A stretch of DNA of 64,000 bases from Triglochin maritima (GCA_963682175.1 OY821774.1:48436201-48500200); one strand, 5' to 3'; positions 47,531-60,000 are shown, counted from the stretch's first letter. Program-made: numbers and translations. Notes: generated by a model not told the origin, from the sequence alone.

Positions 47531-47593
47531 AGGGCAATTTGGTAATTTCAAGAGGCGATTTAAGTAGTTTTGGGGCGACGTTTAGTAGTTCCC
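47531..47593 (-). repeat. Right terminal inverted repeat of the MULE
   Basis: The reverse complement begins GGGAACTACTAAACGTCGCC and matches the left TIR for about 63 bp. It is followed by the 9-bp duplication TTAGGAAAC. Confidence 0.92.
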
Positions 47594-47602
47594 TTAGGAA
47601 AC

Positions 47603-47777
47603 GACATCAGCAGTTACCACATGCAACCGCCCGTCCCTTATCCTACGCTGGTGTCGCTATCCTACGCCGCCAAATCCTATTTCTCTTTCCTGCGCCCACA
47701 TGTGAGAGATTTTTCCTTCTCACTTTCAGCTTCGGAGGTCCAAAAAGGGGGATTTCTAGGGCGTAATTCCGCCAAAG
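47603..47777 (+). other. Probable 5'UTR exon of the PTI1-like gene
   Basis: Pyrimidine-rich, GC-richer segment ending CCGCCAAAG|GTGAGA, a good splice donor at 47777/47778. The coding start is 840 bp downstream after AT-rich, intron-like sequence. The acceptor would lie shortly before ATG 48618. This is inference from composition and the donor. The transcription start is not determined, and the MULE ends at 47593. Confidence 0.5.
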
Positions 47778-48617
47778 GTGAGACCTTTACCCTCGATTCT
47801 ATCCGTGGATTGATGGGTTGGATTTGGTGGTGGAAGAGTGGAGTTAGCTTAATCCGCCCGTTTTGGTGTTCTGATTTGGGGTTACGTGTTTGAGATGTGA
47901 TTTTGCAGGTTTTCTTTTTGATTTTGGGTTTTTTATGTTCATTTCTGATTATTATGTGGATTGTAGTTTGCAGTACTGTTTTTTGAGATGTAAGCAAAAA
48001 TGATTGTTAGTTGAAGTTTTGCGGAAAAATTGTCAAAATGTCGGATGTTTGCTAGTTGTAGCATTTTGGAGTCTACATTGCGGGTTGAAGCCGCTGTTGT
48101 TTGGAAAATTAGGCACGAAAGAGTGGAGTGCGTTAAGTTGGTTGAAAAGTGTTGTTCTTTGAATCCAATAGGTTTTGCCGGAACGTTCTCAAGATGTTTT
48201 TGTGATAACTACTTAGTGAGTGGAAATAAGTGTTCCTCTGTAGCCTTGTAATGTCAAACCAATTTGTTGCTCTTCTGATGAAGTTGTCCATTCTAGATGT
48301 AGTATCAGTCTATACTCTGTTGCCTTTGGTCGACAGAACTAAACTGATCAATTTCTATTTTTATTGGTGCATGTTTGCAAAAATTGCAATTTAATTAGTT
48401 TGGGGTTATAGAAAAAGAGACCGCTTTTATTGATTTATATATTATACACAATTAAATACTGATGTCTATTCAGATCATTGGTCAAAGCAGCATTTCTACT
48501 ATGACTTTAATGTTTTAATCATCATTTCTTCAATTGAAGTATATGTGCTCTGCTGTTTTTTTTTTAATATTTATTTCATGGAATGGGCAACGAGTTATTT
48601 GACACAAGGAGCAGAAA

Positions 48618-51600
48618 ATGGGATGTTTTCCGTGCTTTGGGGGGGATGAGATGAATAGAACCTCCAATAGCGGTGGTCATTTCACAGGAAATCCTTCAGC
48701 AGGTAATTTAATATTGGTTTGCGAAAGGAATTTAGACTATCACCATCTTTAACAACATATATTTTGTGAAAGACTGAATGACTGACCTTTAGTCACAACA
48801 CCTTTGTTAACCCTCTTCTTCATTATATTGAGATTTGAAATTAGGATCACAAAAGAAATATTAAGCATCCCTGATGTGATTATATGTAGGAATACCATGT
48901 CGAAATATATTTCGAATAGAAAAGACAATGAAGAAACACTTACTGTAGCAATCAAGTCTTCAATTTCAAAGAAGAGGAGGATGTAGTCTGTAATACTTTC
49001 TTTTAACTAAAAGAACAGTAACATCGCCTTCTAGTCTTTTCAACCTATTCCATTTGTTCGACTTTTTTTTTTGACAATAATGGAGGAATGCTTTATCTGA
49101 ACTATAAATATTTCAGTTAGATTATGAGTAACTTGGCATCTAGTGACAAATTATAGGCTCTAGGTACAAGAACCTGCAATCTCTTATATTTTGATCCACG
49201 CTATGCCTATTATATTGTGTCCAGATGTTTGTTTATTGTATGTCCTGAATTAAACATGTAAAATTCCATGATTCTTATTGTTGAGCTTTTTTGTTAATGC
49301 AAATACCATCAACATCAACGTAACCCCAAATGCCTCAGAAGAGGCTCCCGCCTAAGCGAGGTGGGGGGGGGTCGGATGTACGCAACCCTACCACTGTAAA
49401 ACAGTGAGGTTGTTTCCAATTGTCCCAAATTTTGTTAATGCAAATACCAATTTACAAAATCTCTCTAGATCAGTGTGTTCTCAATTTGAAGATAAAACTT
49501 TTTAAGCAACACTCCTTTCTTCCTCACATCAACTCGTAGCACCTTCCATTTAAATTGTTCAAAATCTGCTATTCAGGTAATGGTGGAGCACACCGTGCCA
49601 CAGATCCTGCTCCTAGGGGCACAGAGACTCAAAAGATACAACCTATTTCTGTGCCTGCAATCCCGGTAGATGAAGTAAAAGAAATAACAGATAATTTTGG
49701 GAACAGTTCTCTAATAGGAGAGGGTTCATATGGTAGAGTTTATCATGGTGTCCTAAGAAATGGGAGAGCTACAGCCATAAAAAAACTAGATTCCAGTAAA
49801 CAGCCAGATCAAGAGTTCCTTGCGCAGGTACTCATCTCAGTATCTTCATTGGTGATGCTATATATTTTCCCTATCATGCAAACTCATCTAACATAAGGCC
49901 AAGTGCAGGTTTCAATGGTGTCAAGATTAAAGCATGAGAATTTCATTGAGCTGGTTGGTTATTGTGTTGAAGGTGGTTTACGTCTTCTTGCGTATGAATT
50001 TGCAACGATGGGATCACTTCATGATATTCTACATGGTACGAATATTTCTTTAGATAATAAGTTTCAATGCATAGCTTTTTCTTCATTGCTGTTGAACACA
50101 ATTAGATATTTTGAAACCTTATCTTTTGTTGCTTCTGGGCATATGTCAAGGTTATATGATTATTTTCTGCCACTGATATTTTATTGCATTTTCTTTTGTG
50201 TTGGTGTCCTAACATGATGAGGGAATGCTTGCTTGCTTCAAGAAAATAAATAATATTTGAAAATTGAATTAAGTATATTGTATGTGTATTAATGATAGCA
50301 AAATTTGTATGTATCCATGTATGTTTCATCGGTAGTGGAAAATAATAATAGTACAACAACTGCAAGTTCATCTTCTTAACCTTGCTTACTGATTAAAAAA
50401 AGTTGTTAAACTTGCTTGAAATATGTTAGAAAAGGCAGAGTATATAGGTGCCAAGTTATTATCTGTATTGCTTTAGGAGTAAATGGTGGTCATGACAACT
50501 GTTTGGTGTAGGTCGGAAAGGTGTTAAAGGAGCACAACCGGGTCCGGTTTTGTCATGGGCCCATAGAGTGAAAGTAGCTGTTGGAGCAGCTAGGGGGCTT
50601 GAATATCTGCATGAGAAAGCACGACCACAAATTAATCATCGTGACATTAAATCTAGCAATATACTGCTTTTTGACGATGATGTTGCAAAGATAGCAGATT
50701 TTGACCTGTCAAATCAAGCTCCTGACATGGCAGCTCGTCTTCACTCTACTCGCGTCCTTGGAACCTTTGGTTATCATGCCCCAGAGTTAGTTTCTTTTAA
50801 CTTTAAGATCTTTGCACATTGCCAATGGTTGCATATATCTGAGGGAAACCTCCACTCCTATGAGACTATGACCTATGCATTACTGCCTAAAAGGATAAAG
50901 CTCAATTGCTTGTGCAACTTATACATACCCTGTACTGTGTGACATGCCAGGTATGCAATGACAGGGCAACTTAGCTCCAAGAGTGATGTTTATAGTTTTG
51001 GGGTTGTTCTTTTGGAACTCTTGACTGGTCGTAAACCTGTGGATCATACATTACCAAGAGGACAACAAAGTCTTGTGACATGGGTAAGGTTTTACCTCCT
51101 CGCCATGATTCCTGTGTATTTGTAAATGTCTTATATCATGTCTCATCAAGATTCCCGGACTTAAAATGTCACAGGCAACTCCAAGGCTCAGTGAAGATAA
51201 AGTTAAACAGTGTGTCGATCCAAGGTTGGGCGGTGAGTACCCTCCGAAGGCTGTTGCTAAGGTAATATTCTGTTCCTTGCCGTGAATTTCTTCTGTCCAT
51301 TTTCCTACAACATTACTTAACCATTCACTGCGTAGTTTATTTCGTAGTTAGAAATGATTTTTTAATACATTGATTATCGCCTTCCATGTTACCTTTTTTT
51401 TCAGAAAAGATTTTCAAGTGTTTTCTGTGCCATGCGGGTTTTTAGGCCTTAAGGGGAATAGAATTAACCTGTAAAAGGTTTAAAATGCATTTTATACCAT
51501 ATGAAACTCTTTATGTTTCAAATTTCTGTGAATGCATTTTGAGTACTGAATTTATTTCTAGTAGGTGATCAAGAAAGGCTAACAAATGTTTATTTACCAA

Positions 51601-52143
51601 AGTATAAATCCACTACAATTCACATTCTACATTTAGAAAACTTTACCCTCAGAAAATGCAATTGATCTATAAGGAAAGTTAGTTAGGGATATTGACGTTC
51701 ATATATCAAAAATATTCATTGGCCAAACCAGCTGCTTCTGTTTTCAAAAACTGCCTTATAGAGAATCATTCATATATCAAAGATGTTCATTGGCCAAACT
51801 AGTTGACTCGGTTATGGACCAGAATTTAGCCATTAATTGAACAGCTGTCAGCTAGCTGTCTCCAATAATAACAAGAAGTTGAAATTCGTTCAAAAAACAT
51901 CTATTAAATATGATCATATCTCTTTTTATGTCCATTTTGCGCCAATTGCTTTGGATTTGTGAAATTAGCTATTTCTGAATTGCATTTTTGTTCACGTAAT
52001 TTGTTTATACAAAATAGATGGCGGCTGTGGCAGCACTATGTGTACAGTATGAAGCTGATTTCCGACCAAATATGAGCATCGTAGTTAAAGCTCTTCAACC
52101 TCTTTTGAACACCCGAACTGGTCCGGCCGGAGAAGCCCCGTGA
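48618..52143 (+). CDS. PTI1-like receptor-like cytoplasmic kinase, 360 aa
   Basis: Seven exons, 48618-48702, 49577-49827, 49909-50035, 50512-50785, 50951-51083, 51175-51261 and 52018-52143 (1083 nt with TGA), all GT-AG. The N terminus MGCFPCFGG has a Gly at position 2 (possible myristoylation) and Cys residues that could be palmitoylated, so membrane association is likely. Kinase features are the [11 protein letters not shown] loop, K97 in TAIKKLD, D199 in [10 protein letters not shown], and [12 protein letters not shown] at 216-227 with DFD in place of DFG, then [15 protein letters not shown]. This last block is characteristic of the PTI1 family, named for tomato Pto-interacting 1, which acts downstream of receptor kinases (OXI1/Pto pathways) in defence and ROS signalling. 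Length is normal and no defect is seen. Confidence 0.93.
49309..49429 (+). mobile_element. SINE in PTI1-like intron 1, 20-bp TSD
   Basis: A 121-bp insertion including CCTCAGAAGAGGCTCC, GGTCGGATGTACGCAACC and GAGGTTGTTTCCAATTG, which resemble the 3' part of plant Au-type SINEs. It is flanked by a perfect 20-bp direct repeat, TTTTGTTAATGCAAATACCA, at 49289-49308 and 49430-49449, as expected from L1-type target-primed insertion. The body looks 5'-truncated, with no clear A box. Confidence 0.75.
51698..51869. repeat. Local repeats in PTI1-like intron 6
   Basis: CATATATCAAA(A/G)AT(A/G)TTCATTGGCCAAAC occurs twice, at about 51698-51738 and 51769-51809. The second copy runs into AGTTGACTCGGTTATGGACC and the block 51800-51869, which recurs at 52986-53055. 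Confidence 0.7.
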
Positions 52144-53613
52144 CCTTGTACATCACTTGTTGCTTTTCACTAGGTGATGCATTGTACGATGCCTACATTA
52201 GATTGCTCTTACAATTCGAGCTTATTTGTGGTATGGAAGCTTTGCCCCAACATGAGGTATGAAATAGCGGCAGGTTTTCTTGTATTTGTATGGTTTCTCG
52301 AATTGTATTATGAAAAATTTGAATATCAAGCAATAATCTATCTCTTCGACATCAAAACAATCTGAGATTAGATTACAGAAGTGTTGTTTCTTGTTTTATT
52401 CAGTATCCATAGTTTATTGCTAAAAGATATTCATTTGGCATCTTTAACGATTCTGATAAGGTCGCAAATCAAGAGAAAAGGCTCCTACTCTATTTCGTTG
52501 TAGTGGAGAATCCTTAAAACCTTCGTGGAACTCCTCAAAAATATAACAATAGATTAAGCTAAATACTTCGTGTATGCTTCTGTGAGAACAGAATTTGTGT
52601 TAATCTTGAGCTTCGTCGCTACGAAAGCGAAGTCTAAATTATCACACACGTGCTTTACTCCAAAACTTAAGAAATCGTTAGTAACCAGACGTGATTCTTT
52701 TAATATGATATTTAAGACTAACGGCTTTACTCCAAATTATCACATACGTGCTTTACTTCAAAACTTGAGAAATCGTTAGTAAACCAGACGTGATTCTTTC
52801 AATATGATATTTAAGACTTCGTTATCATGTGTTTGTTCTTAACTTAGTTAAATCAAAATTAAAGCCCCAAAAAACAATGGATTTATTAATGCAGTGGATT
52901 AGACTAAGAAAAGGTTGAAGAGATGGGGTTGATCAGTTGCGGTGGCAGTTGACTTGTTACAACAGAAGGTTATGGTGAGCTAAAGCAGTTGACTCGGTTA
53001 TGGACCAGATTTTAGCCATTAATGGAACAGTTGTCAGCTAGCTGTCTCCAGTAATTGCTTTGCAAGTTGAATAACACGACCTGGATACTAATAGACTATG
53101 CTTCGATAGTGGCATTCAACACCTGCCTAAGTCTACCACAACCCAAGAGGCCTAGACCTATAAACTATCCGATCTTAAAAGAAGAATGCATGCATTTCAA
53201 ACTTCACCTTTTGCCAGAACAGAGAATGTAAATAGGAAGTTTATAATGAATATATAATAAATTTAAGGATTATCCATCTTTACAAAGAACATCAGAACAG
53301 AGACTAGGAGCGTGAAGGACCACACTCTTAATTTATCTTCAACTAAATGACAAAAAAAAACACTTTGACCTTTACATGGGACAGTATAATAGAAGTAGAA
53401 CTTTTGACGGACATACTTACATACATATACAAAAATAAATAGATTCCTAACTTCTATAAGACCACAACAATAATGTCATGAGACGGCAAAGAATTTGGAT
53501 CACTACCTGATCCAGTGTGGGAAGGTTTCACAACCGAGTAATTGACCCATGCGAACCTAGGTTAATAGAATGAAGTACCGAAGTTGAGCATCTTAGGGGC
53601 TTCCATCGGCCCA
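52144..53613. repeat. Intergenic between convergent kinase genes, with direct repeats
   Basis: Holds the two 3' flanks. A tandem duplication of about 84 bp (52636-52719 and 52734-52818) shares CACGTGCTTTACT, AGAAATCGTTAGTAA and CCAGACGTGATTCTTT. The block 52986-53055 is a second copy of intron-6 sequence at 51800-51869 (AGTTGACTCGGTTATGGACC, then CAGCTAGCTGTCTCCA). No other gene is seen. Confidence 0.65.
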
Positions 53614-56600
53614 TTACTTGTTTGATGTTAATTTGTACTTGGTAGTCCTTTCCTTGTTGCTTGATTCGGCAATGTCACTTTTTTCAGTGTCAGAATTCTC
53701 TCTCTGAATTTCAATTTCTGCACTCCCACCTCTCTTCCTTCGATCCTGAGATATGGAAGTGTAATCCTGGCGTATCATATTATATAGAAGAAGTAGAAAC
53801 GAATTTATAGAAGATGAAAGGTATGAACGGAGAGGAAATCAAGTTTTGCTGAACATTCTACAACTAAATAAGCAACGACTATACGCTGTTGGTCAAGTAG
53901 TTCAGTTTAGGTACTATTCAGCAACAGTTGCAGATGAACATGTCCTAGATGTTCTTGTTACCAGTGAAAGGTGTACAGTGTTGGTCAACTAGTTTGGTTT
54001 AGGTATTGTTTAGCGATGGTTGCAGTCAACGCGTCCCAGATGTGTTTACTTCTTGTTACCCTTGGCGAACGATTATAGCTGAGATTGCGATGTCCAGAGA
54101 GGCAAAAAAAATTAGAACCACCACTTGGAGGAACAAATTGCCACTGGAAGTTGCAACTCCATAATTGTTTTCTTCTCTTCTTTCTAGATGGAATATTCTA
54201 TCAAATTCCAACTAAAAGACAAAACAGTCAAAATGTATTGCTCTGGACTACCCTGCACACCTGGCAGCTACTTTTCTTGATAACATTTATAAACCAAAAC
54301 TTCAAGATTGTTAAAAGATGAAAGAGTTAAAGACAATGAAACGTACCGTGTTTTAAATTAATGGCCAACTTGTCACCAGTATTTCTATTGCATAAGATAT
54401 GAATGACTAACCTCACGAGCTATCGGTTCATCAGATTCCAACATGCGGACGACCTGGCTCATCTTTGGTCTTTTTTCTGAACCTGGATCTACACATCTTA
54501 AAGCAGTCAAAAGGGCACGCTTAAGAGCTCTGATGGATGGTTTAGTCTCAATATTTGGATCCACAACTTCTTCTGATCGTCTGCCACCAACCATCATTTT
54601 GAGCCACTCAACAAGATTCACCTGTTAGAAGGTAAAAGGTCAACCCTAAAATGTGAAATGGCTACAAAGTCTACATAATTAAGGCATTCCAGTGCCCCTT
54701 ATGTCACTCATCAACAAAAAATTGGGAGTTCATAAAGAACTAAATGAATTATATGGGAGGTATGCTGGGCAAGCATGAAGTAAGCGTCAACTATGAATAA
54801 ATACAAATGATGATTAGTTTACAAAGTTAAATATAATCATGCCAAAATAAAAGATGTCACAGTAATATAATTTACAAAATTATCAAAATTAATGTTAACA
54901 TAAATGATCTATAAGTTATAACAGGATTAGTGATGGTTCTAACAACAAAGGTATTTCTCAACTTCTTTTGCTATATACCATTTGGCGTTCTCTGATGCAA
55001 TGTAGGCACGTGGTTATTTGTAAAACAGCAGAACACTAAGATAAGCACCAACAGGGAGCCAGGTTTGAGGGAAATATATATGTAACCAATAAAATAAACA
55101 AGATTTACTTAGTTAATTAACATTTAACAATTAGCTCAAGCCTTCACTAATTTTTCATTGTTTCGAAATCATAAGTCATTCTCTCTGACTGAGACAAGGG
55201 TAACATTCAGCTATCAGCGATTGCAATTCTGTAACAATGAACATTTATAACATTCTTCTATGTGTTGCAAACTAAACGCATATGCGTTAAAAATCTATAG
55301 AGCTCAAACCTCATTTTGTGGACGGCCATAATCAATTGGATCTCGGCCAGTTATTGCCTCCAGTAAAACAACACCAAAACTGTAAACGTCGCTCTTTTCG
55401 TTAAGAAGCCCACTATTAGCATATTCTGGTGCTACATACCTACACATGCCATAATTCCGGTCAGAAAAGACAAATACTTCATATTCCTTAATGTCTTGAA
55501 TGTATATATAGTTTCGTAGAGCTAAAGATTTCATCAAACTGACAAAATTCACTGAAGTTATTTGGATTTAAGTAGAGCGATACCCAAATGTGCCCATCAC
55601 TCGTGTCGCAATATGGCTCTTCCCAGCACCCAATAGCTTAGCTAAGCCAAAGTCAGATATTTTTGCATTGAAATCATCATCAATCAATATATTGCTGGAT
55701 TTTATGTCTCGATGCACTACTTTTGGCTCGATGGCTTCATGTAAGTAGGCAAGACTGCAAGGTAACAAAAATATTTAGAGTCAAATCAACATCCCTCCTT
55801 AAAACCCAATAATTAACTAATATCCAGATTAAAACTAAATATGTGTTTTTTCGTGGAGGAGGCTTAGAGGCTTGAAAAGAAGAGAATAAATAAGCTTACG
55901 CCTTAGCAGTCCCAAGAAGGATCTTTATGCGTGCTTCCCAAGTAAGGGAACCCATCTGGCGCATTGCTCCATGTAGCCATTGCTCTAAGTTGCCATTATT
56001 GACGTGTTCATAAACTAGCATCCTGAATATTGGCAAAAAAGTGTAATTAACCTATATATACAAGATATAAATACAATGGGACTCCATTGCCGTCATTTCA
56101 TATGTATATGGAATCACTTCAGCAAATCAACCAGATCATGCTGCCTGATCAAATTTACTTAGATGGGAACACATGCAACATGATTTGAGTGGAAAACTGG
56201 GCACGATGAAAAAGAGAACTATACTACGCACCTTTGAGTGCCTTCGATGCAGTATCCTAAAAGACGAACCAAATTCTTATGACGAACGTGACCAATTGCT
56301 TCAACTTCAACCCTGAATTCCCTCTCTGCTTGACCTCTAATGGCAATTATATTATGTTCAGAATAAAATTGTAAGCAATTGGCTCAGCACGGACAGAAGA
56401 TTGCAGGTGATCAGAAGAGAATCACAAAATGACGTTATATCTAAAGAACATAAGAGTATTACAATCACTTACAAATTGTTAAGTAGCTTCTTGACAGCAA
56501 CTGGAGAGCCATTTATCAGCTTCCCACGGTATACAACACCATAACCACCCTCTCCAAGGATATTTTCCTTTGAAAAGTGATTTGTGGCATGTTCTAAATC

Positions 56601-57137
56601 CCTCAAAGTAAACCAATGACCCCAACCGAGGTGGGAAAATTCAGGTAGACCGGTCAGAGGTGAGGGAGCGGTTATGGGATGAGAAGACGATGCTCTGTGA
56701 AGAGGCATGGTCCCAGAATCATCACCAGATTGAGAACTACCATCCCTCTCCGTGAAATGCAATGATCCAGAATGACTGTTAAAATATGTGTGGCTTCCAT
56801 TACCCATTCCTATAACTTTGTCTGATTCCTTCCCGCTAGATTTATCATTAATTGATGGAAAAACCCCATTACGAGCAGAAGAATCACTTGTTGCAACTTT
56901 ATCAACTTTGACTTCTTTAATTTCCTTCGAAACCGTAGGAATTTGGGTCACTGGTAAGTGGCTCATTGAGGCCCTCTTTGACCGTTTTCGGTTCCGAACA
57001 ACTAAACATATTGTTAATATCAAAAGAATGAGGATGATGAGGATTCCAACCCCAATTCCTATAACAATCCACAACTTTAGACCAAGAATTTTCGTTTTCC
57101 GGGATAGGCCTCGGTTAAGATCGCTTTCAGAGGCCAT
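53614..57137 (-). CDS. Transmembrane receptor-like Ser/Thr kinase with short ectodomain, 518 aa
   Basis: Seven exons on the minus strand: 57137-56473, 56336-56232, 56022-55900, 55754-55584, 55439-55310, 54621-54412 and 53766-53614 (1557 nt with TAA), all in frame. A short N terminus is followed by a transmembrane helix at about 22-47 ([20 protein letters not shown]) and a basic stop-transfer (RNRKRSKR). Next come a Ser-rich juxtamembrane region and a full kinase domain: [13 protein letters not shown]216 in VAVKK, D314 in [13 protein letters not shown] at 332-334, [15 protein letters not shown] charged tail follows. The layout (almost no ectodomain, [17 protein letters not shown] before the kinase) is that of the Arabidopsis At2g42960/At5g18500-type group, from memory. 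I chose ATG 57137 because it follows a 5'UTR acceptor (TGCAG at 57156) and a frame upstream would start inside the intron. Ligand and partners are unknown. Confidence 0.92.
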
Positions 57138-58078
57138 TTTTCCAAGTTGGAGAACCTGCACCAAAGGTTGTTCAATGCATCAACATTAGCTATTAATAGA
57201 AAAGAGATGATCCACTTAATGTACAAACTATATATGCATTGTGAGTACATAAAATCAGCCAAAAGAGATGCAAAAACAGCATACGGGCGCATAGAACTGG
57301 ACCAACTACGTCATAATTTCTTAAACAAACACACACACAAATCAAGTTAAGAATGAAAAAATAACTTTTAATTTACTGAAATCTCATTAGATACAATAGT
57401 ACATAAAATGCACCCACATAAAAAAAACTACTATAACAACCACACAATCATCATCCAGCCCAAACTCCCTTGATTTTGACAATCACTCTGGGGTGGCAAG
57501 AAGCACTTCTAGTGAAAACATTTGAAACTAAATGCAGAACCTATACGATTTGACCACTAGTCGACCGATCACCAGCGAATTAGAATCACAAAACGGGGTG
57601 AAGTGGAATTCAAACACCCCAGGGGGGAAAAGTAAACCCCTGAAAACTGAAGATGGGTAATTTCCAGAAGTCAAAACTTGAAATATCAATTTGTCCCATA
57701 AATATCCAGCATAGTGGATCCAGATTACACATGAACCAGTTCTTTCCAAACCATGTACACAGAAAAAGTTCCATTTTTCTCATTCATTTACACCCGAGTT
57801 CTAAGCCCAGAGTACGAATCCGAACTACCGAACCCAATCTCACATTCTAGAAAGTAGAAACCAAAAACAAATAAAAAAGAACAAAGAAAACATTTTTACA
57901 GAAAAACACACGTCCCTATCGAATCCAACACACGAATCCAAACCAAGCGAACCAAATCTCACACAACGAAAAGGCAAAAACGCAGAAACCCTCTCCCAAA
58001 CAGAAAAAAAAATCACAAAACCATCACTTCCGAAACCACAAAATTCGCAGAAAAACGAATCAAAGCCACATCCACTAC

Positions 58079-58297
58079 CTCCTTGGCTCAGATCTCTCCC
58101 ACCGGGGCGCGCATTCCCCTACCGCCCCAAACCGAGCGAAAACCTTCGAATCGGGGCCGTTCTCCGCCGGAAGCCGCGGCGTTCCGCATCAAACCTCGCG
58201 ATCGGGATCTGACGAGCGGGGATGGGAATCGAATCGGCGGAGTGGGTCCCGAACCCTAGGTGTGGGGTGGAGTAGGAAAGGGTCGAGCTTGGGTTTG

Positions 58298-58331
<34 letters not shown>

Positions 58332-58335
58332 GGAA
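58079..58335 (-). promoter_or_regulatory. 5'UTR exon and CT-rich core promoter of the receptor-like kinase
   Basis: On the minus strand this segment is GC-rich and ends AAGGAG|GTAGTG, a plausible donor paired with the acceptor at 57156, which gives a 5'UTR intron of about 0.9 kb. A (CT)n run on the same strand (58301-58331) fits the pyrimidine patch common near plant transcription starts. A 90-codon frame through it (58391-58119) could be an upstream ORF but has no recognisable domain. Confidence 0.5.
58301..58331. repeat. (GA)n microsatellite
   Basis: About 15 GA units at the presumed transcription start region of the receptor-like kinase. Confidence 0.9.
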
Positions 58336-58399
58336 AGAAATTTGGAGGGGAAACGTTCATGTTTTATTTCACGGCCATTTTGCACTTTCACCCCCTTTT

Positions 58400-60000
58400 T
58401 TGCGGCAAACTGGAAGGGGGTGTGAGAGACTCAAACTGTCAAACATAGGTGCACTTGTATAGGATATTACATCGAATATCGTAAGTTTTACTTTTTGAAG
58501 CATGAGCAGTGTTAGAATTTTAGTTTAGATGTTGAAATTTGTAAACGTAATTTAAGGTTTCCAAATTCAAAATATAAAGTAGACAAATATCCGTCGAGAT
58601 GATCAGGTTGGAAATCAAAATCTTTAAAGGTGCAAATTAATCAAATTTTGGAATTTCAAGAGTCTAATAGAATGTTCTTGAACTTTTACGAGAAAAGACA
58701 TGTTTAACATGTTTAATGATTTATTTAGTTGTGATAATGATCTTTGAAAATGCTCACACTAGAAAAATGTTACTTAGGTGTTCATATTATTGATATAATT
58801 ATTTTGAATTTGATTAAAACGTATCTCAAAACAAGTACACAATTGATAATTATAATGTCATCGGCAGACAATGACATGGTCAATTGGCATGTCGGTTCCG
58901 CCTCAAAAACATAAAGGACCAAACAACAAATATCTACGCAACCGAAAATTTTATGTTTAATTATTCTTTCTCCTGTTATACTCGTTATGTTTATGTTTAG
59001 GAGTTAGGACTGGACCTAAGAATATATTTTAGATATATGCATTGGCAATTATAGAAAATGACTACTTTACATGCATGGTTAAGTCATGGCCGATGAATGG
59101 TGCTTATGATGGCATGATATTCCATCCCATCATGTCTTATCTAATTATAATATATAAGAAGGGTTTAAGTGTATTGTACGTGGGAGATTTTGAAAATAAT
59201 TGAGATCAGGATATATGCAGCAACATAGGGTGTCAAATATTGAGATTAGTTAGAGTACACTAGAAAATAAACTTTCGCTTTATGAGCTTATGTAATTACT
59301 AACATATAAGGTTAAGTTAAAATATTTAAGTACCTGATCTAGTAGTCTCTTTTTTCTTGCACGAGAAAATTGAGGTCTATTACGACCCTTTAATTGTATT
59401 GCAAATAAGTACATTGAAGTACAACGTCATTGGTTGGTTGGCACGATACAGCACATAGTTGCGAGAAATAAAAGACATTAATACGACTCATACAAATCTA
59501 ACATCATGTCCTACACTTTTCGACCAAATAAAGAATAACTTTGATGTGTACGACTCACGTTATTACATATTTACATAAGTGCATAAATAACATCGTCTAT
59601 GTGCTACCCCGGGCGTCCTGCAATCTTTATCTGTAACGTCAACTTTTCTTTCTGTCACGTCAGCTCACTCAATCCACCCAAAAATCATTTTAACCATGTC
59701 CGGACTACCACCACCCACCATACACTCTCTTTCCTCAACATCATTTCTTAATTAAACGATTTTAATTCTTACGCAACATTTAACAAAATACATTTTACAT
59801 AATATTAATTGTAATTATTATTCTAATTACTTTAACTTGAAACCATTTAATTTTGAATCTTGAAATTATTAGATCTGAAAATCTTACAACGGAATGCATA
59901 GTAATCAAAAATTATCACCCTACATTACTAAAAAATATCAAATACATTACCAATTAAGTCTAATAACAAAACATCCACTAAAATATATAAAAACTGGACC
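58400..60000. other. Intergenic, no feature seen
   Basis: AT-rich sequence upstream of the receptor-like kinase with no supported gene. Confidence 0.5.

Larger units (their letters stand above)
41117..47593. mobile_element. Complete Mutator-like element (MULE), 6477 bp, with PMD and transposase-OTU genes
   Basis: Terminal inverted repeats of 63 bp occupy 41117-41179 and 47531-47593. They share blocks such as CTAAAC.TCGCCCCAAAA and TTGAAATTACCAAATTGCCC, with only a few mismatches. A 9-bp target-site duplication TTAGGAAAC lies at 41108-41116 and 47594-47602, the hallmark of the Mutator superfamily. Inside are two convergent multi-exon genes with open frames: a PMD protein on plus and a MULE transposase with a C-terminal OTU domain on minus. 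Each end also has a TATA box, a short first exon and a GC-rich hairpin array in intron 1. Intact genes, ends and duplication suggest a recent, possibly autonomous insertion. Confidence 0.95.

Noticed and set aside
58119..58391. 90-codon frame in the receptor-like kinase 5'UTR as a separate gene
   Set aside because: Low-complexity LS repeat comes from the (GA)n microsatellite. At most it is an upstream ORF.
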